A stretch of 64,000 nucleotides of DNA from Pseudoalteromonas atlantica (GTDB lineage: Bacteria; Pseudomonadota; Gammaproteobacteria; Enterobacterales; Alteromonadaceae), in NCBI GenBank assembly GCA_007988745.1, contig BJUT01000020.1:1-64000 (forward strand), given 5' to 3'. Both the position numbers and the translations under genes were made by a program. Shown in pieces: positions 48,670 to 57,380 of this stretch. The notes under the pieces were generated by a model that saw only the letters and a list, made by a program, of their open reading frames with translations, was not told the DNA's origin and ran no database searches. The first letter of the stretch is position 1. Each line of letters starts with the position of its first letter.

Positions 48670-49868
48670 GTTCAATTAAAAAAGTCGTTTTAGCCTATTC
48701 AGGTGGTCTTGATACTTCAGCTATCGTGCCATGGTTAAAAGAAAACTACGGTTGTGAAGTAATTGCCTTTGTTGCCGATGTAGGCCAAGGCGCTGAAGAG
48801 CTTGAAGGCGTTGAAGAAAAAGCCATCGCATCAGGCGCATCTGAGTGTTACGTAGTTGACTTAAAAGATGAAATGGTAAGTGAGTACATTTACCCAACGC
48901 TTAAAACGGGTTCTATTTACGAAGGTACTTATTTATTAGGTACGTCTATGGCGCGTCCTATTATTGCTAAAGCGCAAGTTGAAATTGCACGTAAAGTAGG
49001 TGCCGATGCACTTTCGCATGGTTGTACTGGTAAAGGTAATGACCAAGTACGTTTTGAATCATGTTTTGCAGCGCTTGCACCCGATTTAAAAGTAATTGCA
49101 CCATGGCGTGAGTGGGATTTATCAAGCCGTGAATCATTATTAGATTACTTGGCTGAGCGTGATATTCCGTGTTCTGCTTCAGCAACAAAAATTTACAGCC
49201 GTGATGCTAACGCATGGCATATTTCGCACGAAGGCGGCGAGCTTGAAGATCCATGGTGTGAGCCTAGTGACCAAGTTTGGACCTGGACTAATTCACCAGA
49301 GCAAGCACCCGATAAAGCTGAGCATGTAACGCTTACGGTTATTGAGGGTGAAGTGGTTGCCGTAAATGGCGAGCAGCTTAAACCTTATGACTGTTTAGTT
49401 AAATTAAACGACATTGCTGCGCCACATGGTGTTGGCCGTGTAGATATTGTAGAAAACCGTTTAGTAGGCATGAAATCGCGCGGCTGTTACGAAACACCAG
49501 GCGGTACCGTTATTATGGCGGCACTGCAAGCTATTGACGAGCTAGTACTTGATAAATCAAGCCGTAAGTGGAAAGAAGTACTGGGCGGTGAATTTTCGCA
49601 TTTAGTCTATGACGGTCGTTGGTTTACACCACTAAAAGACTCTATTTTAGCCGGTGCAGAAGCGCTTTCTACACTTGCTACAGGTGAAGTTGTACTTAAG
49701 CTTTACAAAGGCCAAGTGACAGCTGTTCAGAAAAAATCACCTAATAGCTTATACAGCGAAGACTTTGCTACATTTGGTGAAGACGACGTATATGACCAGT
49801 CACATGCTGAAGGCTTTATTCGTTTATTCTCGCTTTCGAGCAGAATTTCAGCAATGGCTAAAAAGTAA
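48666..49868 (+). CDS. argG: Argininosuccinate synthase
   Basis: ATP-dependent joining of citrulline and aspartate. The 400-residue protein has the N-terminal [11 protein letters not shown]-loop and the [13 protein letters not shown] block near 118-130. Length and sequence match the common bacterial short form. It lies between argF (4-bp overlap) and argH(A) (51 bases before the next start). Confidence 0.96.
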   Translation: MSSIKKVVLAYSGGLDTSAIVPWLKENYGCEVIAFVADVGQGAEELEGVEEKAIASGASECYVVDLKDEMVSEYIYPTLKTGSIYEGTYLLGTSMARPIIAKAQVEIARKVGADALSHGCTGKGNDQVRFESCFAALAPDLKVIAPWREWDLSSRESLLDYLAERDIPCSASATKIYSRDANAWHISHEGGELEDPWCEPSDQVWTWTNSPEQAPDKAEHVTLTVIEGEVVAVNGEQLKPYDCLVKLNDIAAPHGVGRVDIVENRLVGMKSRGCYETPGGTVIMAALQAIDELVLDKSSRKWKEVLGGEFSHLVYDGRWFTPLKDSILAGAEALSTLATGEVVLKLYKGQVTAVQKKSPNSLYSEDFATFGEDDVYDQSHAEGFIRLFSLSSRISAMAKK

Positions 49869-49919
49869 ATTATTTATAGCCCCTTGTATAAGGGGCATTA
49901 CAGGGTTTGGAGAGATTTC

Positions 49920-51785
49920 ATGGCATTATGGGGCGGACGTTTTTCTACGGGTCCAGATGAGGCGTTTAAACAATTTAACGACTCACTTCCGTTCGATTAT
50001 CAGTTAGCAGAGCAAGATATTATTGGCTCTGTGGCATGGGCAGGTGCGCTTGAGCAAGTAAATGTACTTACAAGCGATGAGCACACCAAATTGGTTGCAG
50101 CACTAAATGAACTGCTTGAAGAAGTAAAAGCAGATCCACAAGCAGTGGCAACCTCAGGTGCAGAAGACATTCACTCGCACGTAGAAGCTGCACTAATCGA
50201 AAAAGTAGGTGATTTAGCTAAAAAGCTACACACAGGCCGAAGCCGTAATGACCAAGTAGCCACTGACTTTAGATTATGGTGCCGTGATACTGCCGATCAT
50301 TTGCTTGGTGCTATTGCCGGATTAAAAGCTGAATTTGTTGCCCTTGCAGAGCGTGAACTAGGCACTATTTTGCCGGGTTACACTCACTTGCAACGCGCTC
50401 AACCTGTGTTATTTAGTCATTGGTGTATGGCCTACGTTGAAATGCTAGAGCGAGATGAAAGCCGCTTGCAAGATGCCAAAGCGCGTTTTAATTTTTGCCC
50501 TCTAGGCAGTGGCGCACTAGCAGGTACTGCCTACCCAATTGATCGCCAAGCTTTGGCGCAAGGCTTGGGCTTTACTGGCGCAACTAAAAACAGCCTTGAT
50601 GGCGTATCTGACCGTGATTTTGTAGTAGAGCTTTTAAGCTGTGCCTCTATTTCGATGATTCACTTATCACGTATGGCTGAAGATCTAATATTTTATAATT
50701 CTGGTGAAGCCGGGTTTATAGAGCTTGCGGATAATGTTACCTCTGGCTCATCGCTAATGCCGCAGAAAAAGAACCCTGATGCACTAGAGCTTATTCGTGG
50801 TAAAACGGGCCGTGTATTTGGCGCGTTTAGTGCCATGATGATGACCTTAAAAGCACTCCCTCTTGCGTACAATAAAGATATGCAAGAAGACAAAGAAGGC
50901 CTTTTTGACGCCATGCCAACTTGGCTTGCCTGTATTCACATGGCGCAAGCGTGTATTAAAGGCGTAAAGGTAAACGGTGATAAAACGCTTGCAGCAGCAA
51001 AAGGCGGCCATGCTAATGCGACAGAGCTTGCAGACTACTTAGTAGCTAAAGGTGTGCCATTTAGAGAAGGCCACCACATTGTGGGTGTACTTGTGCAGCT
51101 TGCTATAAGCGAAGGTAAAACCTTAGAGGAGCTTTCGCTTGAGCAGTACAAATCAGTTAATGACGTGTTTGAAGATGACGTTTACCCAGTACTTGAAATA
51201 GATGCCTGTATTAAAGCACGTCAAGCGCTTGGCGGTACATCTATTGAACAAGTTACCAAAGCGGTTAAAGAAGCCAAAAAAAAACAGCAAATAACGGTTC
51301 GTGATGCAAATTTAGATGATGTTGAAGATATTGCTAGGCTGATACAGCACTGGGCAACTGTAGGTGAAAACTTGCCGCGTGCTAAAAGCGACATGGTGCA
51401 TTCAATTAACGAATTTGCAGTAACGGAAATAGACGGCAAAGTGTCGGGATGTGCATCGTTATACATTTACGATACGGGGCTTGCTGAAATACGCTCTTTA
51501 GGCATTGATCCACAAAGCGCGGTAACTGGGCAGGGTAGGCAGCTTGTAGAGCAGTTATTAGCAAAAGCCAAAAAATTGGCGCTTAATCGCGTTATTGTAC
51601 TAACCCGTGTGCCGGATTTTTTTGAACAGCAACGTTTTACTTTTTGTAGTAAAGAATCGTTACCAGAGAAGGTAATGAAAGATTGCGAACTTTGCCTTCG
51701 TAAAGAAAACTGTGACGAAGTAGCAATGGAATATATTTTAAAGCCAAGTACAGGTGCGGAGATCCCGTGTAAATACGTGGCTTAA
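49920..51785 (+). CDS. argH(A): Fused argininosuccinate lyase and N-acetylglutamate synthase
   Basis: The ATG at 49920 gives 621 residues. Residues 1 to about 455 form a full argininosuccinate lyase with the signature [10 protein letters not shown] (276-285) and TGRSRNDQ. Residues from about 457 to 621 form a GNAT acetyltransferase with the acetyl-CoA loop region Q532-x-x-x-x-G-Q-G539, and [11 protein letters not shown]. This is the ArgH(A) form known from marine gammaproteobacteria such as Moritella, in which the first and last arginine enzymes are one chain. No separate argA is in the window. Confidence 0.93.
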   Translation: MALWGGRFSTGPDEAFKQFNDSLPFDYQLAEQDIIGSVAWAGALEQVNVLTSDEHTKLVAALNELLEEVKADPQAVATSGAEDIHSHVEAALIEKVGDLAKKLHTGRSRNDQVATDFRLWCRDTADHLLGAIAGLKAEFVALAERELGTILPGYTHLQRAQPVLFSHWCMAYVEMLERDESRLQDAKARFNFCPLGSGALAGTAYPIDRQALAQGLGFTGATKNSLDGVSDRDFVVELLSCASISMIHLSRMAEDLIFYNSGEAGFIELADNVTSGSSLMPQKKNPDALELIRGKTGRVFGAFSAMMMTLKALPLAYNKDMQEDKEGLFDAMPTWLACIHMAQACIKGVKVNGDKTLAAAKGGHANATELADYLVAKGVPFREGHHIVGVLVQLAISEGKTLEELSLEQYKSVNDVFEDDVYPVLEIDACIKARQALGGTSIEQVTKAVKEAKKKQQITVRDANLDDVEDIARLIQHWATVGENLPRAKSDMVHSINEFAVTEIDGKVSGCASLYIYDTGLAEIRSLGIDPQSAVTGQGRQLVEQLLAKAKKLALNRVIVLTRVPDFFEQQRFTFCSKESLPEKVMKDCELCLRKENCDEVAMEYILKPSTGAEIPCKYVA

Positions 51786-51798
51786 ATTCCCTGGATAT

Positions 51799-51833
51799 AA
51801 AAAACGTACGGTTACCCCTGTGCGTTTTTTTAT
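51799..51833 (+). terminator. argH(A) terminator
   Basis: Arms AAAACGTAC and GTGCGTTTT, paired with one G-T wobble, enclose a 10-base loop and end in a run of seven T. It should insulate the arg operon from the tandem-array promoter region. Confidence 0.75.
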
Positions 51834-51962
51834 GTGTATAATAAGCTGGTCAGATGAGTTTGGGGTGGTGTGCGAGTTTTCACTTTAGCTATAAGGGTTA
51901 ACTTAAGGCTTAGTGTGAATATAATACCTTGTTAGCATATATTATGGGTATGTCAAAAAATC

Positions 51963-51979
51963 TTGGCACGCTGGTTGCT
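51963..51979 (+). promoter_or_regulatory. Sigma-54 (RpoN) promoter
   Basis: TTGGCACG, four bases, then TTGCT matches the sigma-54 consensus (YTGGCACG-N4-TTGCW) at every conserved position: GG at 51965-51966 and GC at 51977-51978, with 10 bases between. Transcription would start near 51990. The terminator at 51799-51833 and this site together indicate a separate transcription unit for the small gene at 52101 and the array after it. Such promoters need an enhancer-binding activator; I could not identify its site. Confidence 0.8.
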
Positions 51980-51991
51980 TTGTATAAGTCA

Positions 51992-52038
51992 GATAGCAAA
52001 ATAGCTATCACTGCTTAAAACAGGTAATGCAATTACCT
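51992..52038 (+). other. Paired hairpins in the predicted 5' leader
   Basis: Two inverted repeats lie just after the predicted start: GATAGC/GCTATC (51992-51997 and 52004-52009) and AGGTAAT/ATTACCT (52022-52028 and 52032-52038). They fall in the about 110-base leader before the small gene. Role unknown; they could affect RNA stability or act as activator sites. The remaining bases 51840-51962 hold no gene. Confidence 0.5.
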
Positions 52039-52100
52039 ATATGATGGTGTGATTAAAAGTTGCGCCAAATAATATTAAAACTTATACAAGGATAAATCAC

Positions 52101-52295
52101 ATGCAAGTTTCAGCTAATAGCCAATTACAAATGCAAGCATACAATAAAACACAACAATTACAGCCTGCAGCGGAACAAATTGCTAGCCCTAAAACCCTAC
52201 AATCTGATACAGTAAGTTTCTCTCAAGAGGCTATTGCTGCAGCTGGTGCAGAATTACAGCGCGGTGGTGGTATGATACCTATAAAACCTAAGTGA
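52101..52295 (+). CDS. Orphan small protein (64 aa) at the head of the tandem array
   Basis: I do not recognise this protein. It is soluble, without a signal peptide or membrane segment, rich in Gln and Ala in the first half, with a DTVSFSQEA segment near 36-44 and an unusual tail GGGMIPIKPK. The DxVxxSxEA pattern is reminiscent of short segments in flagellar regulon proteins such as FlgM, but the similarity is too short to assign. ACAAGGA lies upstream at a good distance. It is the first gene after the sigma-54 promoter and 16 bases before the array. Confidence 0.7.
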   Translation: MQVSANSQLQMQAYNKTQQLQPAAEQIASPKTLQSDTVSFSQEAIAAAGAELQRGGGMIPIKPK

Positions 52296-52311
52296 TTAAT
52301 TAAGGTTGTAA

Positions 52312-52845
52312 ATGTTTTTAACTGAGTTTTTTGGCTTTTTTTCGCTTTCAGCATTTACAATGTGGGGGTTTTTAATGGCATTTTTTTTCAATGTCTTTGT
52401 TTACTCCCTAAATGTGAAAAGAGATACAACCCTTTTGTTCAGTTCGTTTGTAATGATGGTTTCTTATACACTATCTGATTACTTCTTTACATGGCTGTCG
52501 ATAAAAACTACTGTATATTTAGATTGGGCAATATATGATGTTCTAACTATATTAATTCTTTTTGTGAGCCTAGCCTGTAAGAAAAAAACTTCCTTTTCAT
52601 TCATATACTTGATCGTAGGGCTGTCAATAAATTTAACTTTTTTTCTTTTGATGTATTTTGATTTATATGTACATCAAAACAAAGAACGGTGGTTATTATG
52701 GGACATTTACGCAGTTTCAGTTAATATTATAGACGTAATAATGATTGTTGCACTTATTGTTGATAGAGATTTTCTCGGTCTTAATAAGTTAAAGAACAAA
52801 ATCCTTAGCCACTTCAAGTTAAATGATACCCGCAAAGTAACTTAG
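52312..52845 (+). CDS. Array membrane protein 1
   Basis: Unrecognised 177-residue protein, first of the eight paralogues. It has five predicted membrane segments: TMWGFLMAFFF near 16-26, a second around FVMMVSYTLS near 46-55, a third around the YLDWAIYDVLT region near 69-79, a fourth around LIVGLSIN, and a fifth near IYAVSVNIIDVIM. The C-terminal DRDFLGLNKLKNK follows the shared pattern. It differs in having RWLLW where most relatives have WWFW, and a longer basic tail. It begins 16 bases after the small gene, so read-through from the sigma-54 promoter is expected. Confidence 0.75.
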   Translation: MFLTEFFGFFSLSAFTMWGFLMAFFFNVFVYSLNVKRDTTLLFSSFVMMVSYTLSDYFFTWLSIKTTVYLDWAIYDVLTILILFVSLACKKKTSFSFIYLIVGLSINLTFFLLMYFDLYVHQNKERWLLWDIYAVSVNIIDVIMIVALIVDRDFLGLNKLKNKILSHFKLNDTRKVT

Positions 52846-52850
52846 CTTAA

Positions 52851-53351
52851 ATGTACTTATCTGAAGCCCTAATGGATTATGTAGAGGCTTTCTCACAGTG
52901 GGGCTTTTTAATGGCCTTCCTATTTTGTTTGGTCTCCAGAATAAACAAAGAAAATAAGTCACCAGTTTACCTATCTGCGCTAATCCTCTGCTCATATATT
53001 TTTGGCGGCTATATAAGATTGTTAGATAACCTATATCTTAATTGGGCGTTCTACGATTTTATTACAATTGTAGCGCTGCTCTCTTTGCAGTACTTCAATG
53101 TTTTTAAACGTAACAAAGCTTTCCTGTTCCTCGTTCTGGCTTTAACTGCTAATGCCGTACTTACGTTGCTTTTGTATTATGACTTATATGTTCTATATAA
53201 CTTTGAGCCATGGTGGTATTGGAGTGTCTACTCCATTGGTGTGAACCTTATCGATGTATTAATGATGCTTTCATTAGTGGTTAACCACCGAATGGTAAAT
53301 CCCTCTCAACCCGTTATTTTAAATAGAGGGGAAAATGACAGTAAGTTATAA
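52851..53351 (+). CDS. Array membrane protein 2
   Basis: Unrecognised 166-residue paralogue with five predicted membrane segments. It keeps QWGFLMAFLF (about 16-25), the CSYIF region, the LNWAFYDFIT segment and EPWWYWSVYSIGVNLIDVLMM. It is the odd member at the C-terminus: VVNHRMVNPSQP replaces the N-[RK]-D-x-L-G-L motif. It starts 6 bases after gene 1 and overlaps gene 3 by 17 bp. Confidence 0.75.
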   Translation: MYLSEALMDYVEAFSQWGFLMAFLFCLVSRINKENKSPVYLSALILCSYIFGGYIRLLDNLYLNWAFYDFITIVALLSLQYFNVFKRNKAFLFLVLALTANAVLTLLLYYDLYVLYNFEPWWYWSVYSIGVNLIDVLMMLSLVVNHRMVNPSQPVILNRGENDSKL

Positions 53352-53826
53352 TTACGCAATTTATCTTGGAGCAATTGTACAATGGGGTTTTTTGTTTGCA
53401 TTTTTGCATGCATTAGCAAACTCGATTAACAAGCCAGGTAAAGAGCTTGTGTATATCTCACTTATTATGTGCATTTGCTATTCGGGAAGTTTGTTCACTG
53501 ATTATGGGCAAACTACTTATTTAGATTTTATTTTATTAGATGCATGTACATTACTTGCTCTACTCTTTTTAAAGCGCTTCAAATTTAAATCATACCCAGT
53601 AGCGTATTATTATGTCACTACAGGATTATGCACTAATATTATTTTTAGTTTTTTAATGCACCTAGATATGACTTTTTCAAAATATTATGAATATTGGTGG
53701 TTTTGGTCAGTATTTACGGTTGTGGTAGGAAGTGTAAATATTTGCATGATCATAGTGTGCTTTATTAACCGAGATTTTTTAGGTCTTGTTAGGTTTAAAA
53801 GTTGGTTTTTTAATAGAACTTTGTAA
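53335..53826 (+). CDS. Array membrane protein 3
   Basis: Unrecognised 163-residue paralogue. The first segment is VQWGFLFAFLHAL followed by ANSINK; segment 3 holds TYLDFILLDACTL, and the C-terminal half has YWWFWSVFTVVVG and INRDFLGLVRFK. The GL-x-x-N of segment 4 appears as GLCTN. GAGGGGAAA, inside the end of gene 2, is a good ribosome site for its ATG and decides the start. It is followed by the only sizeable gap in the array. Confidence 0.75.
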   Translation: MTVSYNYAIYLGAIVQWGFLFAFLHALANSINKPGKELVYISLIMCICYSGSLFTDYGQTTYLDFILLDACTLLALLFLKRFKFKSYPVAYYYVTTGLCTNIIFSFLMHLDMTFSKYYEYWWFWSVFTVVVGSVNICMIIVCFINRDFLGLVRFKSWFFNRTL

Positions 53827-53927
53827 TTAATAATAATTGTTAAAAAGTTTAGTGTTAAGTCAGGTTGTTTAGTAAATGGTTGTTTTAATGAATTTCGAGA
53901 TCTTTATTCTCCGAGCTTGCTTTTAAG
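53827..53927. other. 101-base gap within the array
   Basis: This is the only break of more than a few bases among the eight genes. No open reading frame, hairpin with T run or clear promoter is present. It is AT-rich and could hold a second promoter or the scar of a lost gene. Confidence 0.45.
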
Positions 53928-54446
53928 ATGGGGTTTATTTCTTTTATCTCAGATATAAGCTTTGCACATACTTTAAGTATTATTATGCAATGGGGATTTC
54001 TCATGGCATTTCTATACTCTTTAGTTTCATCTATTAACTCACGCTTTAAAGCATTAGTTATTCTTTCGCTTATAATGGCTGTTTCATATTTTCCAGGAAT
54101 GTTCTTTAATTTTCAAACAGTTACTTATTTTGATATTGCTTTATTAGATGCTATAACCCTAGTTATATTGGCACTTGTGCAGAACTTATATATTAAAGAA
54201 AAAACAATTGCCTTTAACTACCTTATGTTTGGGCTGAGTATAAATATGTGTTTAGCTCTGGGTATGTACTTAGACCGTCATATTTTACAGAATTACACCC
54301 ACTGGTGGTTTTATGATTTTTATGTAACGGTAGTACTGGTATTAGATTTAAGCATGATTTTAGTGCTGTTTATCAATAGAGATTTTTTAAAAATTATTTA
54401 TTTAAAAAACCTTATTTACTCGTTCTTTGCTAAGAAACCGCAATAG
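53928..54446 (+). CDS. Array membrane protein 4
   Basis: Unrecognised 172-residue paralogue with the clearest full-length pattern: MQWGFLMAFLYSL (20-32) then SSIN, SLIMAVSYF, TYFDIALLDAITL, YLMFGLSIN, HWWFYDFYVTVV and INRDFLKIIYLKN. No strong ribosome site precedes the ATG at 53928, but the distance from the N-terminus to the QWGF segment matches genes 3 and 5, which supports this start. It ends on the base that begins gene 5. Confidence 0.75.
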   Translation: MGFISFISDISFAHTLSIIMQWGFLMAFLYSLVSSINSRFKALVILSLIMAVSYFPGMFFNFQTVTYFDIALLDAITLVILALVQNLYIKEKTIAFNYLMFGLSINMCLALGMYLDRHILQNYTHWWFYDFYVTVVLVLDLSMILVLFINRDFLKIIYLKNLIYSFFAKKPQ

Positions 54447-54958
54447 TGAATAATGTTCTAATCCCTCCTGAAGTGTCAGTTTATATCGGTGTGTTGGTGC
54501 AGTGGGGGTTTTTAATGGCCTTTTTATATTCACTAACAACTAGCATTAACAATCCAACAAAACAGGCTGTATGGCTATCTTTAGTTATGGCCATATCTTA
54601 TTGCTTTAGTTTCTTTATTGATATTTATGATATTACCTACATAGAGTTATTTTGCTATGACGTAGTCACTTTGTTTTTTATTTTTTTTCTGCGGTATTAC
54701 TTACCTGAAAAGCGCATATCTACTTACTTATTATTTGGCTTGAGCATTAATTCGTTATTATTTTTAGCTATGCACATAGATGTGTTTGTACGTGGTAATT
54801 ACGAACCGTGGTGGTTTTGGTCTTTTTATACGGTTGTGATTAATATTATGGATATCATCATGGTTAGTATTTTGTTCATTAAAAAGGATTTTTTAATGTT
54901 AGTGCATGCTACTGATAAGTGGGTGAGCGGTGTTATGAGATTGAAGCAAAGTGGCTGA
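54446..54958 (+). CDS. Array membrane protein 5
   Basis: Unrecognised 170-residue paralogue. It has VQWGFLMAFLYSL then TTSIN, SLVMAISY, YIELFCYDVVTL, LLFGLSIN, MHIDVFV and EPWWFWSFYTVVIN, then IKKDFLMLV as a variant of the C-terminal motif. The start is GTG at 54446, sharing its first base with the stop of gene 4 (TAGTG), so its translation probably depends on gene 4. It overlaps gene 6 by 8 bp. Confidence 0.75.
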   Translation: MNNVLIPPEVSVYIGVLVQWGFLMAFLYSLTTSINNPTKQAVWLSLVMAISYCFSFFIDIYDITYIELFCYDVVTLFFIFFLRYYLPEKRISTYLLFGLSINSLLFLAMHIDVFVRGNYEPWWFWSFYTVVINIMDIIMVSILFIKKDFLMLVHATDKWVSGVMRLKQSG

Positions 54959-55472
54959 TATTCTTTGGGGGCTGGTCGATTTAGGGTACAACGTAGGCGT
55001 TTTGTTTACGTGGTTTTTTATTCTTGCCTTTTTGTATAACTTATCGGCAAGTATTAATAAGTCAGATAAGAGCAGAGCACAGCTTTCATTTCTTATGATG
55101 GTATCCTACACAGCTAGTTTGTTTATGGACCCACTTATTGCAACGCCGCACTTAAACTATTTTTATCATGATGCTGTAACTATCCTGGTTTTACTTCTGT
55201 GGCGTAATTTCACCAAACAAACTATACCTACGCCCTTTTATTATTTAATTGTAGGGCTAAGCTTTAATGCCTGCTTATTTTTAGGTATGCATTACGATAT
55301 CGAAGTGCGTGGCACATTGTATTATTGGTGGTTTTGGAATGTTTATGTGTTTGGCATGTATTTTACTGATTTATTAATGCCGTTGGTTTTAGTTGTTAAT
55401 AAAGATATTTTAGGTTTAGTAAAGCTAAGTAATTATTTAACTACAAAGTTGAAGCGTTTCCGATATGCATAA
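54951..55472 (+). CDS. Array membrane protein 6
   Basis: Unrecognised 173-residue paralogue of the second subgroup (genes 6-8): FTWFFILAFLYNL replaces QWGFLMAF, INKSDKS follows, and DPLIATPHLN precedes segment 3 (YHDAVTIL). Later come YYLIVGLSFN, GMHYD, YWWFWNVYVFG and VNKDILGLVKLS. The start is GTG at 54951 inside the end of gene 5. It shares long nucleotide identity with gene 7 around segment 4. Confidence 0.75.
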   Translation: MADILWGLVDLGYNVGVLFTWFFILAFLYNLSASINKSDKSRAQLSFLMMVSYTASLFMDPLIATPHLNYFYHDAVTILVLLLWRNFTKQTIPTPFYYLIVGLSFNACLFLGMHYDIEVRGTLYYWWFWNVYVFGMYFTDLLMPLVLVVNKDILGLVKLSNYLTTKLKRFRYA

Positions 55473-55977
55473 CCTGTTATGGGCGATGGCTGATCTTTAT
55501 GATTACATAACCATTTTAATTACATGGCTGTTTGTTTTTGCATTTTTATATTGCTTATCTACAAGCATAAATAAGTCAGATAAAAGTTTAGCCCAAATAT
55601 CATTTATTATGATGGCTTCATATACATCAAGTATGGTTATGGACCCGCAAACAGCCACACCTCACTTAAACCTGTTCTTATTTGATGCAGTTACCATAAT
55701 CGCTTTGATGATATGGATGATTTTTCTATCGAAAGCTAAACCGATCGCTTTTTATTATTTAATTGTGGGGCTAAGTTTTAATGCGTTTGTATTTTACGGT
55801 ATGCATTACGATAGTATCGTTGTTGGGAATATAGAGTATTGGTGGTTTTGGGGGCTTTATGGTATTGGGCAGCTTACAAGTGACTTAGTAATGGCATTGG
55901 TTTTATTTATAAACAAAGATATTTTAGGGTTAATAAAAGTCAAAAAATATCTCGTTAAAAAAATGGGTGCTTATTAA
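55465..55977 (+). CDS. Array membrane protein 7
   Basis: Unrecognised 170-residue paralogue, the closest relative of gene 6. Shared blocks include INKSDKS, DPQTATPHLN, FYYLIVGLSFNA, GMHYD, EYWWFWGLYGIGQ and INKDILGLIKVK. The ATG at 55465 overlaps the end of gene 6 by 8 bp, and its stop shares one base with the start of gene 8. These overlaps suggest fixed stoichiometry or coupled insertion, which is inference. Confidence 0.75.
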   Translation: MHNLLWAMADLYDYITILITWLFVFAFLYCLSTSINKSDKSLAQISFIMMASYTSSMVMDPQTATPHLNLFLFDAVTIIALMIWMIFLSKAKPIAFYYLIVGLSFNAFVFYGMHYDSIVVGNIEYWWFWGLYGIGQLTSDLVMALVLFINKDILGLIKVKKYLVKKMGAY

Positions 55978-56519
55978 TGCTCCAACATGTATTTATGGCA
56001 TTGAGCACAGTAAATGACTACCTAAGTATTTTTATTACATGGGCTTTTGTAGTTCCATTTCTTTATAATTTTGCTTGTACAATAAACTGCCGCAATAAGC
56101 ATATTATGTACATTTCTTTGGTGATGATGCTCTCTTATACGCTCAGCCTATTTATGTTCAAAGCATCATTTATCCTTACAGGCTCAATATATTTAGATTT
56201 AGTAATTGCAGATTTACTTACCATTTTCACGCTTGCTTGCCTCTCCTATAATTATAAACATGCTAACGCCACAGCCTATTATTATCTTCTTTGTGGTTTA
56301 ACGTTTAATGCAACATTACACATGGCTATGCATTACGATTATGTGGTGTTGGTTAGTTATGACTATTGGTGGTTATGGGGGGTCTATGGGGTTGGCCAGT
56401 TTTCGAGTGACTTAATAATGGCAATAGTATTAATTATAAACAAAGATATTTTAGGCTTGGTTAAGCTTAAACGCGCTTTATTTAACCGCAATGAATTACA
56501 AGCTGTGGCTAAAAAGTAG
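55977..56519 (+). CDS. Array membrane protein 8
   Basis: Unrecognised 180-residue paralogue, last of the array and longest. It has ITWAFVVPFLYNF, a longer loop between segments 2 and 3 (about 60-73, FKASFILTGS), YYYLLCGLTFNA, MHYDYV, YWWLWGVYGVGQ and INKDILGLVKLKR, then a polar tail of about 15 residues. It belongs with genes 6 and 7. A hairpin shared with the convergent coaD lies ten bases after its stop. Confidence 0.75.
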   Translation: MLQHVFMALSTVNDYLSIFITWAFVVPFLYNFACTINCRNKHIMYISLVMMLSYTLSLFMFKASFILTGSIYLDLVIADLLTIFTLACLSYNYKHANATAYYYLLCGLTFNATLHMAMHYDYVVLVSYDYWWLWGVYGVGQFSSDLIMAIVLIINKDILGLVKLKRALFNRNELQAVAKK

Positions 56520-56528
56520 TTAGGTATA

Positions 56529-56553
56529 TTAGCGCACCTAAAGTGCGCTAATT
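56529..56553. terminator. Hairpin between the array and coaD
   Basis: A 9-bp stem TTAGCGCAC (56529-56537) and GTGCGCTAA (56543-56551) sits between two convergent genes. The T-rich run beyond it on the plus side is interrupted, so it is a plausible but not strong terminator. Confidence 0.6.
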
Positions 56554-56561
56554 GTGTTTAT

Positions 56562-57380
<819 letters not shown>

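Larger units (their letters stand above)
52312..56519 (+). repeat. Array of eight tandem paralogous membrane-protein genes
   Basis: Eight consecutive genes of 163-180 codons encode proteins that align over their full length with five predicted membrane segments. Shared landmarks in order are a W-x-F-x-x-x-F segment with a following IN, an SY in segment 2, a D-x-x-T in segment 3, a G-L-x-x-N in segment 4, M-x-x-D, a WWFW-type block and, in most, N-[RK]-D-[FI]-L-G-L. Genes 4-8 overlap by 1-8 bases or touch. Genes 6-8 form a closer subgroup. The region is AT-rich next to its neighbours, and no known family was recognised. Confidence 0.85.

Noticed and set aside
49884..49919. Upstream in-frame start for argH(A) at 49884
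   Set aside because: The added residues [12 protein letters not shown] are not part of argininosuccinate lyase, and GGAGAG precedes the ATG at 49920.
52312..56519. Array proteins as rhodopsins, CDP-alcohol transferases or known immunity proteins
   Set aside because: No retinal lysine, catalytic motif or toxin gene was found; five segments with WWFW do not match families I know. Immunity remains only a speculation.
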